Shown here: positions 12,601 through 25,737 of the stretch, one piece after another
Layout: every line of letters starts with the position of its first letter
Position numbering within the stretch: the stretch's first letter is position 1
Origin: Anarhynchus alexandrinus
Taxonomy: Eukaryota > Chordata > Aves > Charadriiformes > Charadriidae
Length of the DNA: 64,000 bases
Direction of reading: 5' to 3'
Assembly: GCA_008711295.1 (NCBI GenBank)
Contig: VUYV01000081.1
Location: forward strand, 1,569,408 to 1,633,407
The notes under the pieces: model-generated
What the model was told of the DNA's origin: nothing
Seen by the model: only the letters and a program-made list of their open reading frames with translations
The model's database searches: none
Made by a program: the position numbers and the translations under genes

Positions 12601-15600
12601 TTGGTTGATACCATTGATATTTAAGGTAAGGAGAACTACAGCATTGATAAAAAATTGTATGTCTAGTTCTTCTCAAAGATCAGTTTAAATTTTTTTTTAA
12701 TGACTAGTTTTTCCTTCTTATCTTGTAATTAGCGAGGTGAAAAAGAACATTGTGGCATCATGAAAAGTCCTGTAAAACGTATATTGGTCTCTTTTCAAAA
12801 TAGGCCGTGGAGTTATCTACCAGACTGTGATAAACTGATGGCTATGCCTACAGTGTAATCCCTCGAGATAACGTGCCTCATAGAAACATCTCACAGCTGG
12901 CTTAGAATTGCTGGATCTGGGATAATGAGAGAGTTCACGTCAAGTTAGCAGCCTGTATATCTACCCACCTTCTCAGACAGAATGTGCAGTCCGTGTGTTA
13001 GCCGACCTTGGGCTCCATGTTGCCGCAGCTGTCGTTAACCTTTGGTATCATCAAACTAAGGTCTCGTTGCTCGTATTAAAGCTCCTAGAGTTTTAGTTGA
13101 ACAGGGAATGTGAAATGGACTGTCAGCATCGGTCTTTGCCTTGATTTTATGGGGCACAAGCACTCACCATTTGACCGATGGCTTTTTGGCCAAATGGAAT
13201 CAGACAGCTGTTGTTCAGCTTAGACGTTAGAACTGAAAACAATAATGAAATACTTTTGTATATATTGGTTAATCTCAAACCTTACAGCTACCCTTAAAGG
13301 TAGGTGCAAGATAAACAAACATCCCTTAAGAGTCTTTAGTGGATTCCTTTTAATTGAAAGCAGCGTGCTCTACAAACCATACTGACATTGGCTGCATTGG
13401 ATTTTAAACTATGCTGATTACTCTGCGGTGCCTCGATCCATGGAGGTATTTGTAGGCTTCTCTTAGGCTTTCTTTGGCTCAAAAAACCCAAGTTCAGCGA
13501 ATATATAGATGTTTATCTTTCATATCATACGTCTAAAATGTCAAAGCCATTCTGAGCACAGCCAGAATACATTTTTAATTGGAGTCTGCAACCTGGAGCT
13601 ACGAAAGGTGACCCACATTGTCATATCTGTCCAGAGAACACGTCCGAGTTGTTCCAGCAGGAAGCCCAGGGTGAGCAGAAGATGGCTCTTCTGGAGTTTG
13701 GAAGCTTCAGAGGCTTGATTTCGCCAGCTGATCAGCTCAGGGGCAATGGCAGAACCACTGCGCCCACTGCCACAATGCAGAGTCGTGCTGCAGCACCAAG
13801 TTGCCCTGAGATGTACCTCCGGAGATGTTTATTCTCCTGCTTTTTCATCTGTACGCTCACGCTGGTTGCTTTTCTGTCTGGCTGATGAGGACTGTGGTTT
13901 GGGATGTGGTCGGCGCACACAAGTTGCAGTCTTGCATCTTCACTGCGGCTGTTACAAGCCTTTGGGAGAAGGTGTCCCTTCGTGGTACATGCAGTGCTCT
14001 ACGTCCATTCACGGGGGCAAATAAATCCTCTGTGAGTTCCCCTCTGTGAGTTCCCCTCGTAATGCTGCGCTGGGATATGGTTAAACGGAGTTTGATAATA
14101 AAATAATGCTGACCTTGGCTTCAGCGTGAGGGGGAATTCCTGCATGGCCCTTTTCAAATTAGAAGAGCATCTATGTTTGATTTATTTGGCCTTTTGTGTT
14201 TATTTTTTGAGGTTTTGGGTTATTTTCTAAGCGTTCTCAAAGGCACTTAACTCTTCTAGATCCACTTTTTGCTTATGTGTCATCAAGACGGTCTAGTTAT
14301 CTTCTGCCTCTGTTGGTACAACAGCTGTTGATACCAAATAACCTCTCACTTTACAAATTCAATTTCTGAGGAACATATTTACCCCCTCCACTCTCATTAA
14401 ATGGGAGTAAACCACTTGTATATTTCTCCCTGGTTGCAAATAAGGGAAAACTGTGGTCTTAAAACAAAATTGATACGTAAAACAATCTTCTCTCTACTGA
14501 TCTTTCCTGCCTCGCCATCTCAAATTGCAAATTAAAAATTCAATAACCCAGATGTATTTGTATAACATTACAACATTTTTAAACTTAAGAAAGCAAAACC
14601 TAAACCACTGTTTTGCTGGACTTTGACGAAGGATAAACTTCGCCTAAACATTGCCTTTGAGGCGGGGGGGGTTTTTTGTTGTTTGTCTGATTTTGTTTGT
14701 TAGGACTTATTATGTGCTGGTATTATATAAACACATTTAAGTTATGGCATTATTTTATTTCTAAGTGAAAAGCAGCAGGAGTCAGGAGGCAGAAAACATC
14801 TCTGGGATGAGAAGTGCTTCCAAAAGGACTCGGGTGTCAGCAGTGGGTGTCAGCAGGGAACTGGGCATGAGCACGATGTTCAAATTGTGCTCCTGCAGGA
14901 CAGGGCTGGTACATCATGATGTTGCTGTATCCACGCTTGTGCAAGGATCGGGCATGTCTCAGTCCCTCGGGTACCACTCAGAATAACCTGCTCTGGATTA
15001 AAAACACAGAAATATGAAAAGGAAAGTAGACTTTGCAAAACTGTGTGATGTGCCTGCAGAACTCGCCATAAGAAAGTGTTTCAAAATACAAAGTAAAGTT
15101 GTATTTTTCTGGATTTTGCATGTTACAGACAACATGTTGAAACTACTTTACAGGATTTTCTATGAGCCATTTACAGTATGTCTTCCTTGGTTCTAATAAT
15201 AACCATTTTTTTCTAAATCAGTGCAGGGCTTAAAATTGGTATGACCTCTTACCACCCATGGTTTTGTTTATGGACATTATGGACATTAATTTTATATTAT
15301 AACCACCTAACTTTTTTTTTTTTGGCATAAAAGAAAACACAGAGGGCAAGAAAATAACATCGTAATCAACAATCACAAAGTTCCTATTTTTCATATTCAT
15401 TCATCTTACCTAGTATGGCAAATTCATTTCTCCATCTGCCTAGAAAATTCAGGACACGATTAGAGTGAACGTATACAATAAAGATACTAATCCTATGGTA
15501 GATTTCTCAAGTAATACTTCTGGCTATAGTGAAAGCTTATTTCACTGAAACTGAACAGGTTTTGCTTTATATGGACAAAGAAAAAGCCAAAACTTAACTC

Positions 15601-16348
15601 ACGAAATTATATGTTGTCTCTAATAAGAAAGGTTTAAAATTCCCTAATCTCAGGATTTATCAAATTATATTTAATGTATTACAGATGCTACAATTAATCT
15701 TCCAAAGCACATATGGAAGAGTCAGGTCTTCTCCAAATCTGTCTATTGGTGTCCTTTCAGTTGCAGCTGAACTGCTTTGGGTCTATGTATATATTTTCCA
15801 TTACATGTTTTTGAAGGTAACTTATTTATTGATTATTCTTTCGATCTTTTGATCAGTCACTGGGGGGAAAACTATTTAATTGTCAGGACCAAAGTATTGT
15901 CAGACCAAAATCACTGACTGGTTTTAAAGGCCATAAGATATAAATAATATTGCATTTTTTTACTATTGCACCAAATACAATATATCCTATATATGTATAT
16001 AAAATATTTCTTGCCTCAAAGTGATTAAAACTATATGAAACAGTAACTTTTGACTTCTAATTCAGGCTCTATCCATAACCTTTTGGCAAGGGTCTGAGCC
16101 CTAGACATACCAAGACTTAACCAGCTCTTCACCGCAGAACACTGACTGTTGCGGAACTGCGTTTTTGGGTGCTATACTTTCTTACAAGATCTTAAACTGT
16201 GAACCTAGCACCTTCTGCAGCACGTAGGAAACGGCACCTAAAAAGCCATCACGCTGCATGGGTATCTGCTTAAAAGAGCACGAAGGAAATGCTGATGAGG
16301 GAGACGTGGTCTGTGGCCCAACTTTCACGCAGAGTAAAGTGAAACATC
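9621..16348. other. AT-rich unique sequence, no gene recognised
   Basis: About 6.7 kb without a transposon I can recognise. It holds a short (ATT)n run at 11880-11902, a 14-bp exact tandem duplication at 14027-14054 (cctctgtgagttcc twice) and a G8 run near 14664. Longer open frames (for example 92 codons at 13746-14024 and 73 codons at 14765-14986) match nothing I recognise and overlap one another in several frames, as chance frames do. Confidence 0.55.
11880..11902. repeat. (ATT)n microsatellite
   Basis: About seven uninterrupted ATT units. Short, but likely to vary in length. Confidence 0.9.
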
Positions 16349-16814
16349 CTGCTGGAGCGTGTCCAGAGGAGAGCCACGAAGATGATGCGAGGGCTGGAGC
16401 ACCTCTCCTATGAGGAGAGGCTGAAAGAGTTGGGGCTGTTCAGCCTGGAGAAGAGAAGGCTCCGGGGAGATCTTATTGCGGCCTTCCAGTCCCTAAAGGG
16501 GCTACAGGAGAGCTGGGGAAGGACTTTTTCCTGGGGCATGGAGTGATAGGACGAGGGGGAATGGCTTCAAACTGGCAGAGGGCAGGTTTAGATTGAACAT
16601 GAGGAAGAAGTTTTTCACTGTGAGGGTGGTGAGGCACTGTCCCAGGTTGCCCAGAGAGGTTGTTGAGGCCCCATCCCTGGAGGTGTTCAAGGCCAGGCTG
16701 GCCGTGGCCTTGGGCAGCCTGGTCTGGTGGGAGGTGTCCCTGCCTATGGCAGGGGGGTTGGAACTCGATGGTCTTCAAGGTCCTTTCCAACCTAAACCAT
16801 TCCATGATTCTAGG
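16349..16814 (+). mobile_element. Young CR1, 5'-truncated
   Basis: Starts within the RT segment [42 protein letters not shown] and ends at ccatgattctagg. The 3' region carries the same blocks as the other young copies (cctatggcaggggggttgg, ggtcttcaaggtcctttcc). No clear target duplication: atc or catc occurs near both ends but is too short and offset. Confidence 0.95.
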
Positions 16815-17140
16815 ATCATCTTGCACTTGTTAATTTTCTGCTTTGGTCAGTCAGGAGCCTTTGGCACACACTGTAGTTGGTGAAAACAAGTAACTTTTGC
16901 TTATTGGTTATAGGACTCACCAAGGTTTGAGGAAAATCATTTGCATGGAGGGAACCCATGCTTCCCGCTCCCAGAGAGCGTCCCAACAGCGGGGGAGAAG
17001 TGCTGCGGTTGGGGCTCTCCCAGCAGAGCCCCCCTTTGCCTGGAGCACCAAAGCTCAGCGGTTCCTGCAGAGCTAGAGCGCTGTGGCCTTCAAAGAGCGT
17101 GGGGCTCCCCTCCCCTCTGAGTAACTTGAATATTTTCACG
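16815..17140. other. Short unique spacer between two CR1 copies
   Basis: About 325 bases. Its second half (16960-17115) is GC-rich. An open minus-strand frame of 188 codons spans this spacer and the antisense of the neighbouring CR1. It is a composite of antisense CR1 and spacer and not a gene candidate. Confidence 0.55.
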
Positions 17141-17145
17141 TAAAT

Positions 17146-17410
17146 GGGGGGGGGGGCTTCAAACTGGAAGAGGGCAGGTTTAGATTGAACATGAGGAAGA
17201 AGTTTTTCACTTTGAGGGTGGTGAGGCACTGGCACAGGTTGCCCAGAGAGGTTGTTGAGGCCCCATCCCTGGAGGTGTTCAAGGCCAGGCTGGACGTGGC
17301 CTTGGGCAACCTGGTCTGGTGGGAGGTGTCCCTGCCTATGGCAGGGGGGTTGGAACTCGATGATCTTCAAGGTCCTTTCCAACCTGAACCATTCTATGAT
17401 TCTATGATTC
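17146..17410 (+). mobile_element. Young CR1, very short 3' copy with a G-run at its 5' junction
   Basis: The CR1 body starts at cttcaaactggaagaggg (17157) and ends with tgattctatgattc. The 5-bp sequence taaat lies at 17141-17145 and again at 17411-17415, bracketing the copy plus a run of eleven G at 17146-17156. In other copies the matching position reads gagggggaatgg, so the G-run is either a decayed or extended form of that sequence or filler added at integration. The same 5' truncation point occurs in the copy at 58513. Confidence 0.92.
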
Positions 17411-17415
17411 TAAAT

Positions 17416-18679
17416 ACGAAGAATTGCAGTTTGTATCATCTCTGTTTTATTCTGCAGCGAGTTTGGTGACTCCTCTGAAATCCTGACCCCAGGGCAAGGA
17501 GTCAGAGAAAACCAAAGCAAGGGCTGCGTGCTACTCCCTCTCTTTCCATGTTTTGGGGGTTTGGGTTTTGGGGGGGCAGTTTTGTGTGTCTTTTGAGGGG
17601 AGTTGTGGGTTTGGGGTTTCTTTTTTCCCCTTCAGGGCGTCATTTTGAATTAAGCAGCACATAATCAAACAAAGTTATTGAATTCTGTGTAGTGTCTCTA
17701 TAACTCAGTGTTATGAAGAAAAAGTTCAGTCAAGCGTGGTTTTAATAACTGCAGACTGATGCCAAAATATTAATGGGTTTAAAGGATTTCATCGTCTAAG
17801 GTCTTCAGGAGAGTAATTCAAAGTTTTTATTTTTCCTTGGGTGTTTTTTTTTTTTCTTTTAAAAGCTTTTAATTTTCAAATATCAATGTGTTTCCTGCTT
17901 CTGATACATTTGAAGGGGTTTTATGCTTTGTCAGCTCAGTAAAAATAAGGGTTTTTTCAAATGACCTGATTATCCCTATACAACATTGTTGATACAGGGA
18001 ATGAAGGGCAGTGGGAATGACAGCAGCGTAACAACTGAGAGAAGAGAGAGACAGGGCTTCAAGATGTAGGCTGAAATCCTCACAATTGAGGCTGCACAAT
18101 AATTGAGGCTTAATTGTTTCAATAAGTATGTCTAAACCTAACCTGAAATCTGAGTAAGTGGGATGGAAGTTTCGTTTAAGGAATGGTCAATATTTCCCTT
18201 ATTTGTTTGCCCCCAAAAGTCTCTTGTTTCTGCCGAGTTTTAAGATTGATGATGCCTTCGCGGGTTGAATCTCCAGCGAGCGTTGCAGCAGTGAATGCCA
18301 TCTCCCTGTCACCGGCCTGTGGTGGCTTTAGCCCGTGCCTCAGGGAGATGTCCTTGCATTGTGGCACTTGACCTTATCAGTCATTGACGCTCGCGGCTTG
18401 GTGGGAAATGCGTCTTTTTTTCTGAGCAGCCTGGCTTTGCTCCCAGTTGCAGGGATTTTGTCTGCACAGTATGTATTGGTGTTACCTTCTCCTTGAGAAA
18501 TAACGTGCCTCCCACCTCTCAGGTCAGCTTGAGACCACTCTCTATACATTTCACCACACTATTGTCTGTAGAAAATCAAAGGCTTCTCCTCAATAGAGCC
18601 GTAGGAAGCTTGTGAATGTGGTGAGGGCGTCCCCAGCCCGGAGCTGCTCTGCCCCAGCGGCTCTCCTCAACGTAGCGGA
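17416..18679. other. Unique sequence, no gene recognised
   Basis: About 1.26 kb. Begins with a G/T-rich segment (17550-17640) that includes a G-quadruplex motif, then AT-rich sequence with a poly-T run near 17846. From about 18580 the GC content rises into the duplicated block. No recognisable exon. Confidence 0.55.
17555..17576 (+). other. Putative G-quadruplex motif
   Basis: Runs of five, three and seven G are separated by TTT and TTTT. The last run can be split in two, which gives four G-tracts with loops of four bases or fewer, meeting the usual G3+N1-7 rule. More G-tracts follow at 17597 and 17607-17617. Folding is inferred from sequence only. Confidence 0.6.
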
Positions 18680-19541
18680 GCAGCGGGAGGACCTCTGTCC
18701 CTGCCCCCGGGCTGGCCCTGGGCTGCGGTCCCTCCTCTCACATCGGCCCAACCCTTTGCGAGACCTCGGGAGGCTGCAAGGGGCTCACCAGGCTGAAGGC
18801 GAGTCGTTCCGGGCCTGAGGGGTGGGGGGCTGCAGCAACCTGCACTCCCATCAAACTGCTTCGTAATTTGGGCTACATCTGCTCCATCCACTCCCTGAAC
18901 GTGCAGTCCCTCTGCTCTCCCACATGGGTGTTTCTTGAAGCTCCTTCTTGGTCCTTTCACTCAGGAGGAGTGAATTTGAACGCAGCTGTGGCTGTGGTGT
19001 TTACTCTCCCACCTTCTTGGGCTGCCTAAACTGGGTTATAAAACAGGAGCTTCCCTTTTCCAGGAGATTGTCTCTAAAGTTATATTTTTACTATGTTCTA
19101 AAGTAACAATTTTTTTAAAATTTACGTGGCTGGGTTGCTCGTGGTATTTTCGTGTCTGACAGAATATTCTATGAATCACAAGCCCTAAAATGTGCATAAT
19201 GTGCAAGGGCTACTTAAGCTGCCCTAAAACCATCCATGACATACTGATGGGTTTGGTGTCAAGTTGGGAACTTGGGGTGCTTTTCCCATGATATCTTTGT
19301 CCTACGCTTTCAACTTTAGGAACATGTAACGTGACATGGTCAGAGACCCCATTTCAGCTTCAAGAGGCTTTTACAGTCCCTGGGCGCTCAACTCTTCGAG
19401 GTGGGCCCATGGCCCATTTTCCCCTTCGTTACAGCTGAGTGAGCAAATCTTTAAGTCTTAAACTATGTTTAGTGCTGACCTCCAAAAGTAAGCTGGGAAT
19501 CATTTTACATTCAAGTAAAGATAGTGCAGTCCTACAGACAG
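18680..19541. repeat. 862-bp tandem duplication, copy 1
   Basis: Starts gcagcgggaggacctctg and ends ctacagacag immediately before a single N. The next 862 bases repeat it with no indel. The only differences I found are the adjacent bases 19287-19288, CA here versus TG in copy 2. The sequence itself is unique and non-coding as far as I can tell; a GC-rich first 180 bases are followed by AT-rich sequence. Most likely a false duplication of two haplotypes by the assembler. Confidence 0.97.
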
Positions 19542-19542
19542 N
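19542..19542. other. Single-N assembly joint
   Basis: One ambiguous base exactly between the two copies of the 862-bp duplication. This is the mark of a scaffold join where overlapping ends were not merged. Confidence 0.9.
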
Positions 19543-20404
19543 GCAGCGGGAGGACCTCTGTCCCTGCCCCCGGGCTGGCCCTGGGCTGCGGTCCCTCCTC
19601 TCACATCGGCCCAACCCTTTGCGAGACCTCGGGAGGCTGCAAGGGGCTCACCAGGCTGAAGGCGAGTCGTTCCGGGCCTGAGGGGTGGGGGGCTGCAGCA
19701 ACCTGCACTCCCATCAAACTGCTTCGTAATTTGGGCTACATCTGCTCCATCCACTCCCTGAACGTGCAGTCCCTCTGCTCTCCCACATGGGTGTTTCTTG
19801 AAGCTCCTTCTTGGTCCTTTCACTCAGGAGGAGTGAATTTGAACGCAGCTGTGGCTGTGGTGTTTACTCTCCCACCTTCTTGGGCTGCCTAAACTGGGTT
19901 ATAAAACAGGAGCTTCCCTTTTCCAGGAGATTGTCTCTAAAGTTATATTTTTACTATGTTCTAAAGTAACAATTTTTTTAAAATTTACGTGGCTGGGTTG
20001 CTCGTGGTATTTTCGTGTCTGACAGAATATTCTATGAATCACAAGCCCTAAAATGTGCATAATGTGCAAGGGCTACTTAAGCTGCCCTAAAACCATCCAT
20101 GACATACTGATGGGTTTGGTGTCAAGTTGGGAACTTGGGGTGCTTTTCCTGTGATATCTTTGTCCTACGCTTTCAACTTTAGGAACATGTAACGTGACAT
20201 GGTCAGAGACCCCATTTCAGCTTCAAGAGGCTTTTACAGTCCCTGGGCGCTCAACTCTTCGAGGTGGGCCCATGGCCCATTTTCCCCTTCGTTACAGCTG
20301 AGTGAGCAAATCTTTAAGTCTTAAACTATGTTTAGTGCTGACCTCCAAAAGTAAGCTGGGAATCATTTTACATTCAAGTAAAGATAGTGCAGTCCTACAG
20401 ACAG
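19543..20404. repeat. 862-bp tandem duplication, copy 2
   Basis: Same length as copy 1 at a constant offset of 863. It continues past 20404 into agattagtttcc, whereas copy 1 stops at the N, and copy 1 alone carries the left flank. This is what two overlapping contig ends look like. Position 20150-20151 reads TG where copy 1 has CA. Confidence 0.97.
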
Positions 20405-22617
20405 AGATTAGTTTCCAGCTCACCCCTCTGGTTCACAGGCGTCAGTGCGGGCACAGTGACAGAGCTAGAGTGTGTGGCTAGTGACTTGAGGAACAGCAAG
20501 CCCTTGGTTGCCTTGATTTAAATTAATTGTTGCTGCTGTGCAACCACACTAAACATTTATATTCTGAAGTTACAGAAGGCTGACAGACCAAGCGATCTGC
20601 TGCCAAAGAGACATCCCATTTCTGCTTCCCTAATTCCAAGATTCAAATCAACGTGACACAATTTATGTCTTATTTCTAAAGGCAGAGGTAGGTTTCCCTT
20701 GCTCAGGACATATCGCAGAGCACAGCAATAAACTGGTGTGTCACCATTTCTTTTTTACGCTCCAGAAAGAATGGAGCATCCTTTGTTCCTGGTAAATCCT
20801 GAGTGCTGATGTTGAATGAACGACTGAAGCTCTGGGCTGAGGGTGGATCTGGGCTTTTCACTGTTAGTATCGTTGCTGCACAGGTTCTAGAGGCAAACGT
20901 TGGTTTACACGTGAATATAGAGTAAAAGTGATGGTGCTTACATTACACGTGACTGTGTCACTCGATTCAAAGTATTCCTGTGTTTCTGGGAATGTGTGTA
21001 ATTCTTCAGTCTCTTGGGTTTGATTTGGAGGCTGACTTGTATATACAAAATCTGTGGGAAAATTTAAATTGTCTTCATTTTCTATTTAAAAGACGACTTG
21101 GTGCCAAAACAGAATTTGGTTGATAAGTATCTGTAGAACCACCGCGTGTTATAAGATTACTAATACAAAATAGTAAAGATTCCACAGCAGAGACTGACCA
21201 TTGGCGAGATTTATCAGCAGAGACCATGGGAAGATACTCCTTCTTCATTTTGTCTCTCTGCCAAGGAAGTGATGCAGATCATCTTTCTGCCGCAGAGAAC
21301 TCAACGTTTAGTGCCGTTGCTCTGTTGTCCCAAGAAGTGCGCGTGCGTGTGCGTATAGGTAGGTATGATTGGGTAGTAGCAGCCCTACGGTTCTGTGCCG
21401 TTGGCTAGCAAAGTTTCCAGAAGTGGACATCAGTTTAGCTTTCGGTGCATTCGTAAAAGCGATAGTACCCACGTCTGCTGCACGTGGCTGAGAACTGGAA
21501 GAGCTGCTTACGCTGGTTGGGTTTGTAGCTGGGTTCAGGTTGACAGAAAGAAGTTCAGTCTTTCGTGACCTCCCGGCTGTTGCAGAAAGAGCCTCCTTCA
21601 TGAAACACTTTACCCTGGTATTTGCTGTCTTCTGAATTTGTTCCTTATACTTAGCAGAAAGATTACTTTTAAAACAAAGGTAAATGTATCTATTTATCCC
21701 TAACCACAGGTATTAGCCATGCTACAAGTGGTGATAAAGAGCAACCGCAGAACCCCTTGCGCCTCCACATCAATGCTAAACCTTATTTTTCTGCTGCACC
21801 TTTGCACTTAATCACAAGGATTCGACTCCTCTCAACTTACGCAAACACAGCAGATGATTTAACTGCATTGCGGTGTATGTTATTTGTCGGCTAAACTTTA
21901 TTTCTCATGAGATAATGGCAAAATGTTTCCTTTGGTTTTGTTCACGATATATTTCCATGAATGTTGACAAATCCTATGGCTGTATAGCCATAATTTATGC
22001 TAGTCATCATAACTACTTTTTTTAAACTTTAAACCTTGAGGTTTCGCTGGATCTGTCTGCCCTTACCCAGAGGTTTTGCTGACTCTCCAGGAGACGCAAG
22101 TGGGCATGGATGGAACTTCCCGTGGGACGTCGTGTTTCCACTCTTCTGAGAAGCCTCAATGTTTATTCATTAGAGGTTGCTGTGTTTTTCGCTGATCCAT
22201 AGGCTACGTTGATGGAAGTGTTTCTCAGGGTCCTTTTTTCATGGACTGTGTTTTCATTATTTTGGGAAATTTCTGAGGCGGGAAAATGGCAGACAGAGTA
22301 AATAGATTTTCTTTTCATATCGAGAAATTAAAGTCCATTTGGGAGATTTCTCTCTTGAGAGAAAGTTTGGGAAGTTATGCTGATACTTTCATAATAATTT
22401 GAATTACATTTGCATAAGCATTATACTTTTACAGAATTGCTCAAAGGAGAACTCTGGATTTTTTAAATTTCATAGTACTCATTTATATTCCTCAGAAACA
22501 AAAAAAAATTACATTTCCTGTACTAGTAAAGATAATAGGCATAGCACTCTAAGTTCATGGCTTGTTCCTCAGTTGTCCTTCGGATCCTGTAATATTTGCC
22601 ATTTCTCTAACCCATAG

Positions 22618-23169
22618 CTATCTGTACGCGGTATTTAGATTAGATCTGAAGTAAACTGATTTTTGTCGAGCTACTGGGGAATTCAGACCGCTTTTTCTAA
22701 CGATTTTAGCACTGTGCCATGGCAGCCGACCTCTGTAGTTCAGTGTGTGATTCAGGGATTCCTCTGTCACCAGCGTACCAAAAAATGTCTGGCAGCATTG
22801 TTTCAGCACGTGTCTGTTAAAGGTAAGCGAGGGAAACGCTTGCTTTCTGTGTATTAAAAATGGAATAACCGTTCTGTGGAATTCGGGGATGAGCTGTGGT
22901 TTCGTTCCGGGTTTGTCAAGGCTTTGAGGGAAGCAGCCCTGTGGGTCTGTCGTGACACCAAAATGTTTTTGTGTGGAAGACATGCTCTTGTCATCGCACT
23001 CTTCTTCTTCGATCCAAAGGGAAATCTGTGACAGGTTCTTCCTGAAATCTGTTACACTACTGCGAATGTAATATTTTAGTGGGGAAAACCCATGAATTCC
23101 CTGCATTAAGGGGTTTTGTCTGTACGAAATACTTAGCAGCAGCAGTGTTTGTGTTCTTGGTGCTTTCAT
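22618..23169 (-). other. 183-codon open frame, unidentified, probably chance
   Basis: The longest open frame outside transposons and the CpG-rich region. The product starts MKAPRTQTLLLLSISYRQ and contains an acidic patch (WIEEEECDD, residues ~53-61) and a basic, Arg/Lys-rich end. I recognise no domain. There is no clear signal peptide: the short LLLLS stretch near the start is followed at once by polar residues. On a rough estimate about one stop-free frame of this length is expected by chance in six frames of 64 kb. Overlapping open frames on the plus strand (64 codons at 22663-22857) also argue against selection for this one. An exon of a gene extending elsewhere cannot be excluded. Confidence 0.12.
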
Positions 23170-25737
23170 TTTAGCTCAAAGACCAGCGTTTGCTCTTAGT
23201 GTGAGCGCTGAAACAAGGCAGTATGTTTTTCTTTATCGTATTTAGTGTTGCACGAGGAGTAGATAATCCTCAGTTCAAGCAGATAAGCCTGGAAGGGATT
23301 TCAGCTGATTGTCTTTAGCGAAAAATCTTTTCTCCACCTGTTTTCTTTTTTTTTTTTGTGGTTGGTGGGGTTTTTTAATAAACAGTTTTTATTATCAGTA
23401 CAACAGGAGGGTATTTTTTGGCTAGCGTGACAGACATTCGGGCTGGCTGACCCATCAGTCTGGTGTAAGATACAGCAGGAAAAAATAATAAATTCTCATC
23501 AAGGCAATGATGTGATTATGAATCATTCTCATCCTGTGAAAAAATAACGTCCTCTGTAGGAAGCATCATTTTATAAGCAAAACTAGATTGTAGAAAACTG
23601 CTCCGGCACAAACGTATCCTCTTAAATAGGCATTGCATCATCCAGGAAACTCGCAGTGGCCATCCTTTCCAATTAGAGACTCAGGTAGTCAGTAAATCAG
23701 CTGGCTTTTGCATTAGAGACCTCCTTATCATATGCCTTGCCAAAGATCTTAGTCAAGAACAGGTTTCAAAACTCAGCATACAGTTTTGATAAATGATTGC
23801 TCTTCTTGCGATGCTCCTTTCTCAGGAAAAAAAAAGGCACTCATTTCTACAAGAAGACTGAGAACCCCTCGTTTTACAGATTCTAGTTTTTCACCAGCGC
23901 TGTAGCCTGGGGGATGCAGAGCGTGTTGCGAGTACTTTGGAGTGTTCACAGTAATCCTTGTGTCCCCTTCTGCGGCCATTAGAGCCTTTAGCTCTCGGTC
24001 TTTTCCGAGTAGCCTTCTGGAAGAGTAAGATGGAGAATATAATGTTTTCTGCTACCCGAGAGCCAAGTTTGCTGCGCAGTTCAGCACGGAGAGAGTGTAG
24101 GTGGTAGTGTAATTGCCAGCTCACCACCCCGACCGTCTCGGGGATTGTCTACAGTGCCTGATGGTCCTGATAACAGCAGCTGACAGGCTTTGCACCCATT
24201 TTAGAACTTGTGGTTTAGGCCAAGCGTTCTTAGGTACTCGCTTTTTTAAAACATATTTTCACTTTTCCCTGTTATGAAGATATGCCATATTAAGCTCTCT
24301 TATAAAGATTTTCAAAGACTCCAAATTTTCCTTTCATTTACCTTTGTTGAAGCATAGGCAGAAGTCTCTGGCGAAGGCGGACTGAGACAGGCGTGTGCGT
24401 TAGCAGCATTATAAGGTACATTGCGTAATGCCATTTGTGCTGATAGGATTTTGTTAGACGAGTAAAACTGGGGAGAGAGAAAGCCAAATTCATAGCAAGT
24501 CAGAAACACTGATACTTAAGGGAGTTGTTCTATGCACTGTATATTAAAAGAATAAATGATTTTTCATATAGAGAGTGCTGCACATTTTAATTTTTAGAAC
24601 TCCCACTTACATGAGTAGTGCTTTTCCGTTTGTTGTAAAGAAAGATTTAATGTTTTAAGTAGCGATATTGGAGAGAAGATGAATAAAGATCCTTCTGCAA
24701 GGTATTTCATTTGAGGAAGGCAAAAAGACAGGAAATATATTTGGTGGGGGTTTTTTGGTGTTTTTTTTTTCTCCTCGTTAGATGTTTGCAGATGAAATTC
24801 CATTACTGGAGAAAACTATTTGAAAAACAAAACAAAAGTGCGGTTCCTTTACTGCCCTACGCACCGAGGGAGTGAGCTGGGTCTTTTTCCTCCAGAAGCT
24901 GAGCAAGATACCTGCCGTCAGTACCCAATCACCTGAATGGCACTCGAGTTCAACTCCGCTGTTACCCTTACCCTTACACCTTACCCTCCACCCGGGGTAG
25001 CGTATGGTGCATCCGCTCATGCAATGAGCCGGTCGGTGAATGCAAGTTCTAATCAACTTTTTTCCTTCCTCACTGGAATAATTTATGATGTGCATTCTCT
25101 AATATTAAGAAAGTATGGTCACAATGAAGCACAGCTCAGAGCTTCTTTATCATATTGCCTATGAATATTACCAGCCAAAATTATGGCCCTAGGACTTCTT
25201 GCAAGGATCCCATCCATCTCAACAAAAGAAAATGCAGTTGTGCCGATGGCCTGCCTGTCCTGCTCACCGAACCCTCCTGGTATTTCTGTATCTGAGCCAA
25301 GATTTGGAAGGGAGAGGAAACAGGGAAAGAATAGAGAGGACAGGATGTTCCTGTCTCTGTAGCCTGCTAGAATATGGCGAAAAGAGACTTCTGGATGATA
25401 CGATGCTATCAAAATACACAGAAAAGAAAATTGCCTAAACTCCCGAGCTCGCGTGCTGTCGGGGAGCACAGTGCAGTAACAGAACCTCTAGGTACTGCAG
25501 CTCCAGGCGCGTGTTCCTGTACTCACAGTGAAGCCTGGGGACCTGCGGATTTACACAAATTATTGCATACCCTCATGGCTTGAACTGAAAGACGGGTCAG
25601 AGCTCCCTAGACCCCATCTCAATTCCTCTTCAGCAGCGCTGAACTTGGCTCTAAGCGTACTCTCGCTTGACACTGTTTGTTTTCTCATCCCTCTCTGAAG
25701 TTTCCCTCACTGATTACTGCTCACAGCTTACTATTCC

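Noticed and set aside
16816..17382. 188-codon minus-strand open frame
   Set aside because: Composite of antisense CR1 and a short GC-rich spacer between two CR1 insertions.
24961..24988. ttacccttacccttacacc, resembling an interstitial telomere repeat
   Set aside because: The unit is CCCTTA (TAAGGG), not the vertebrate CCCTAA (TTAGGG), and it is imperfect after two or three units.
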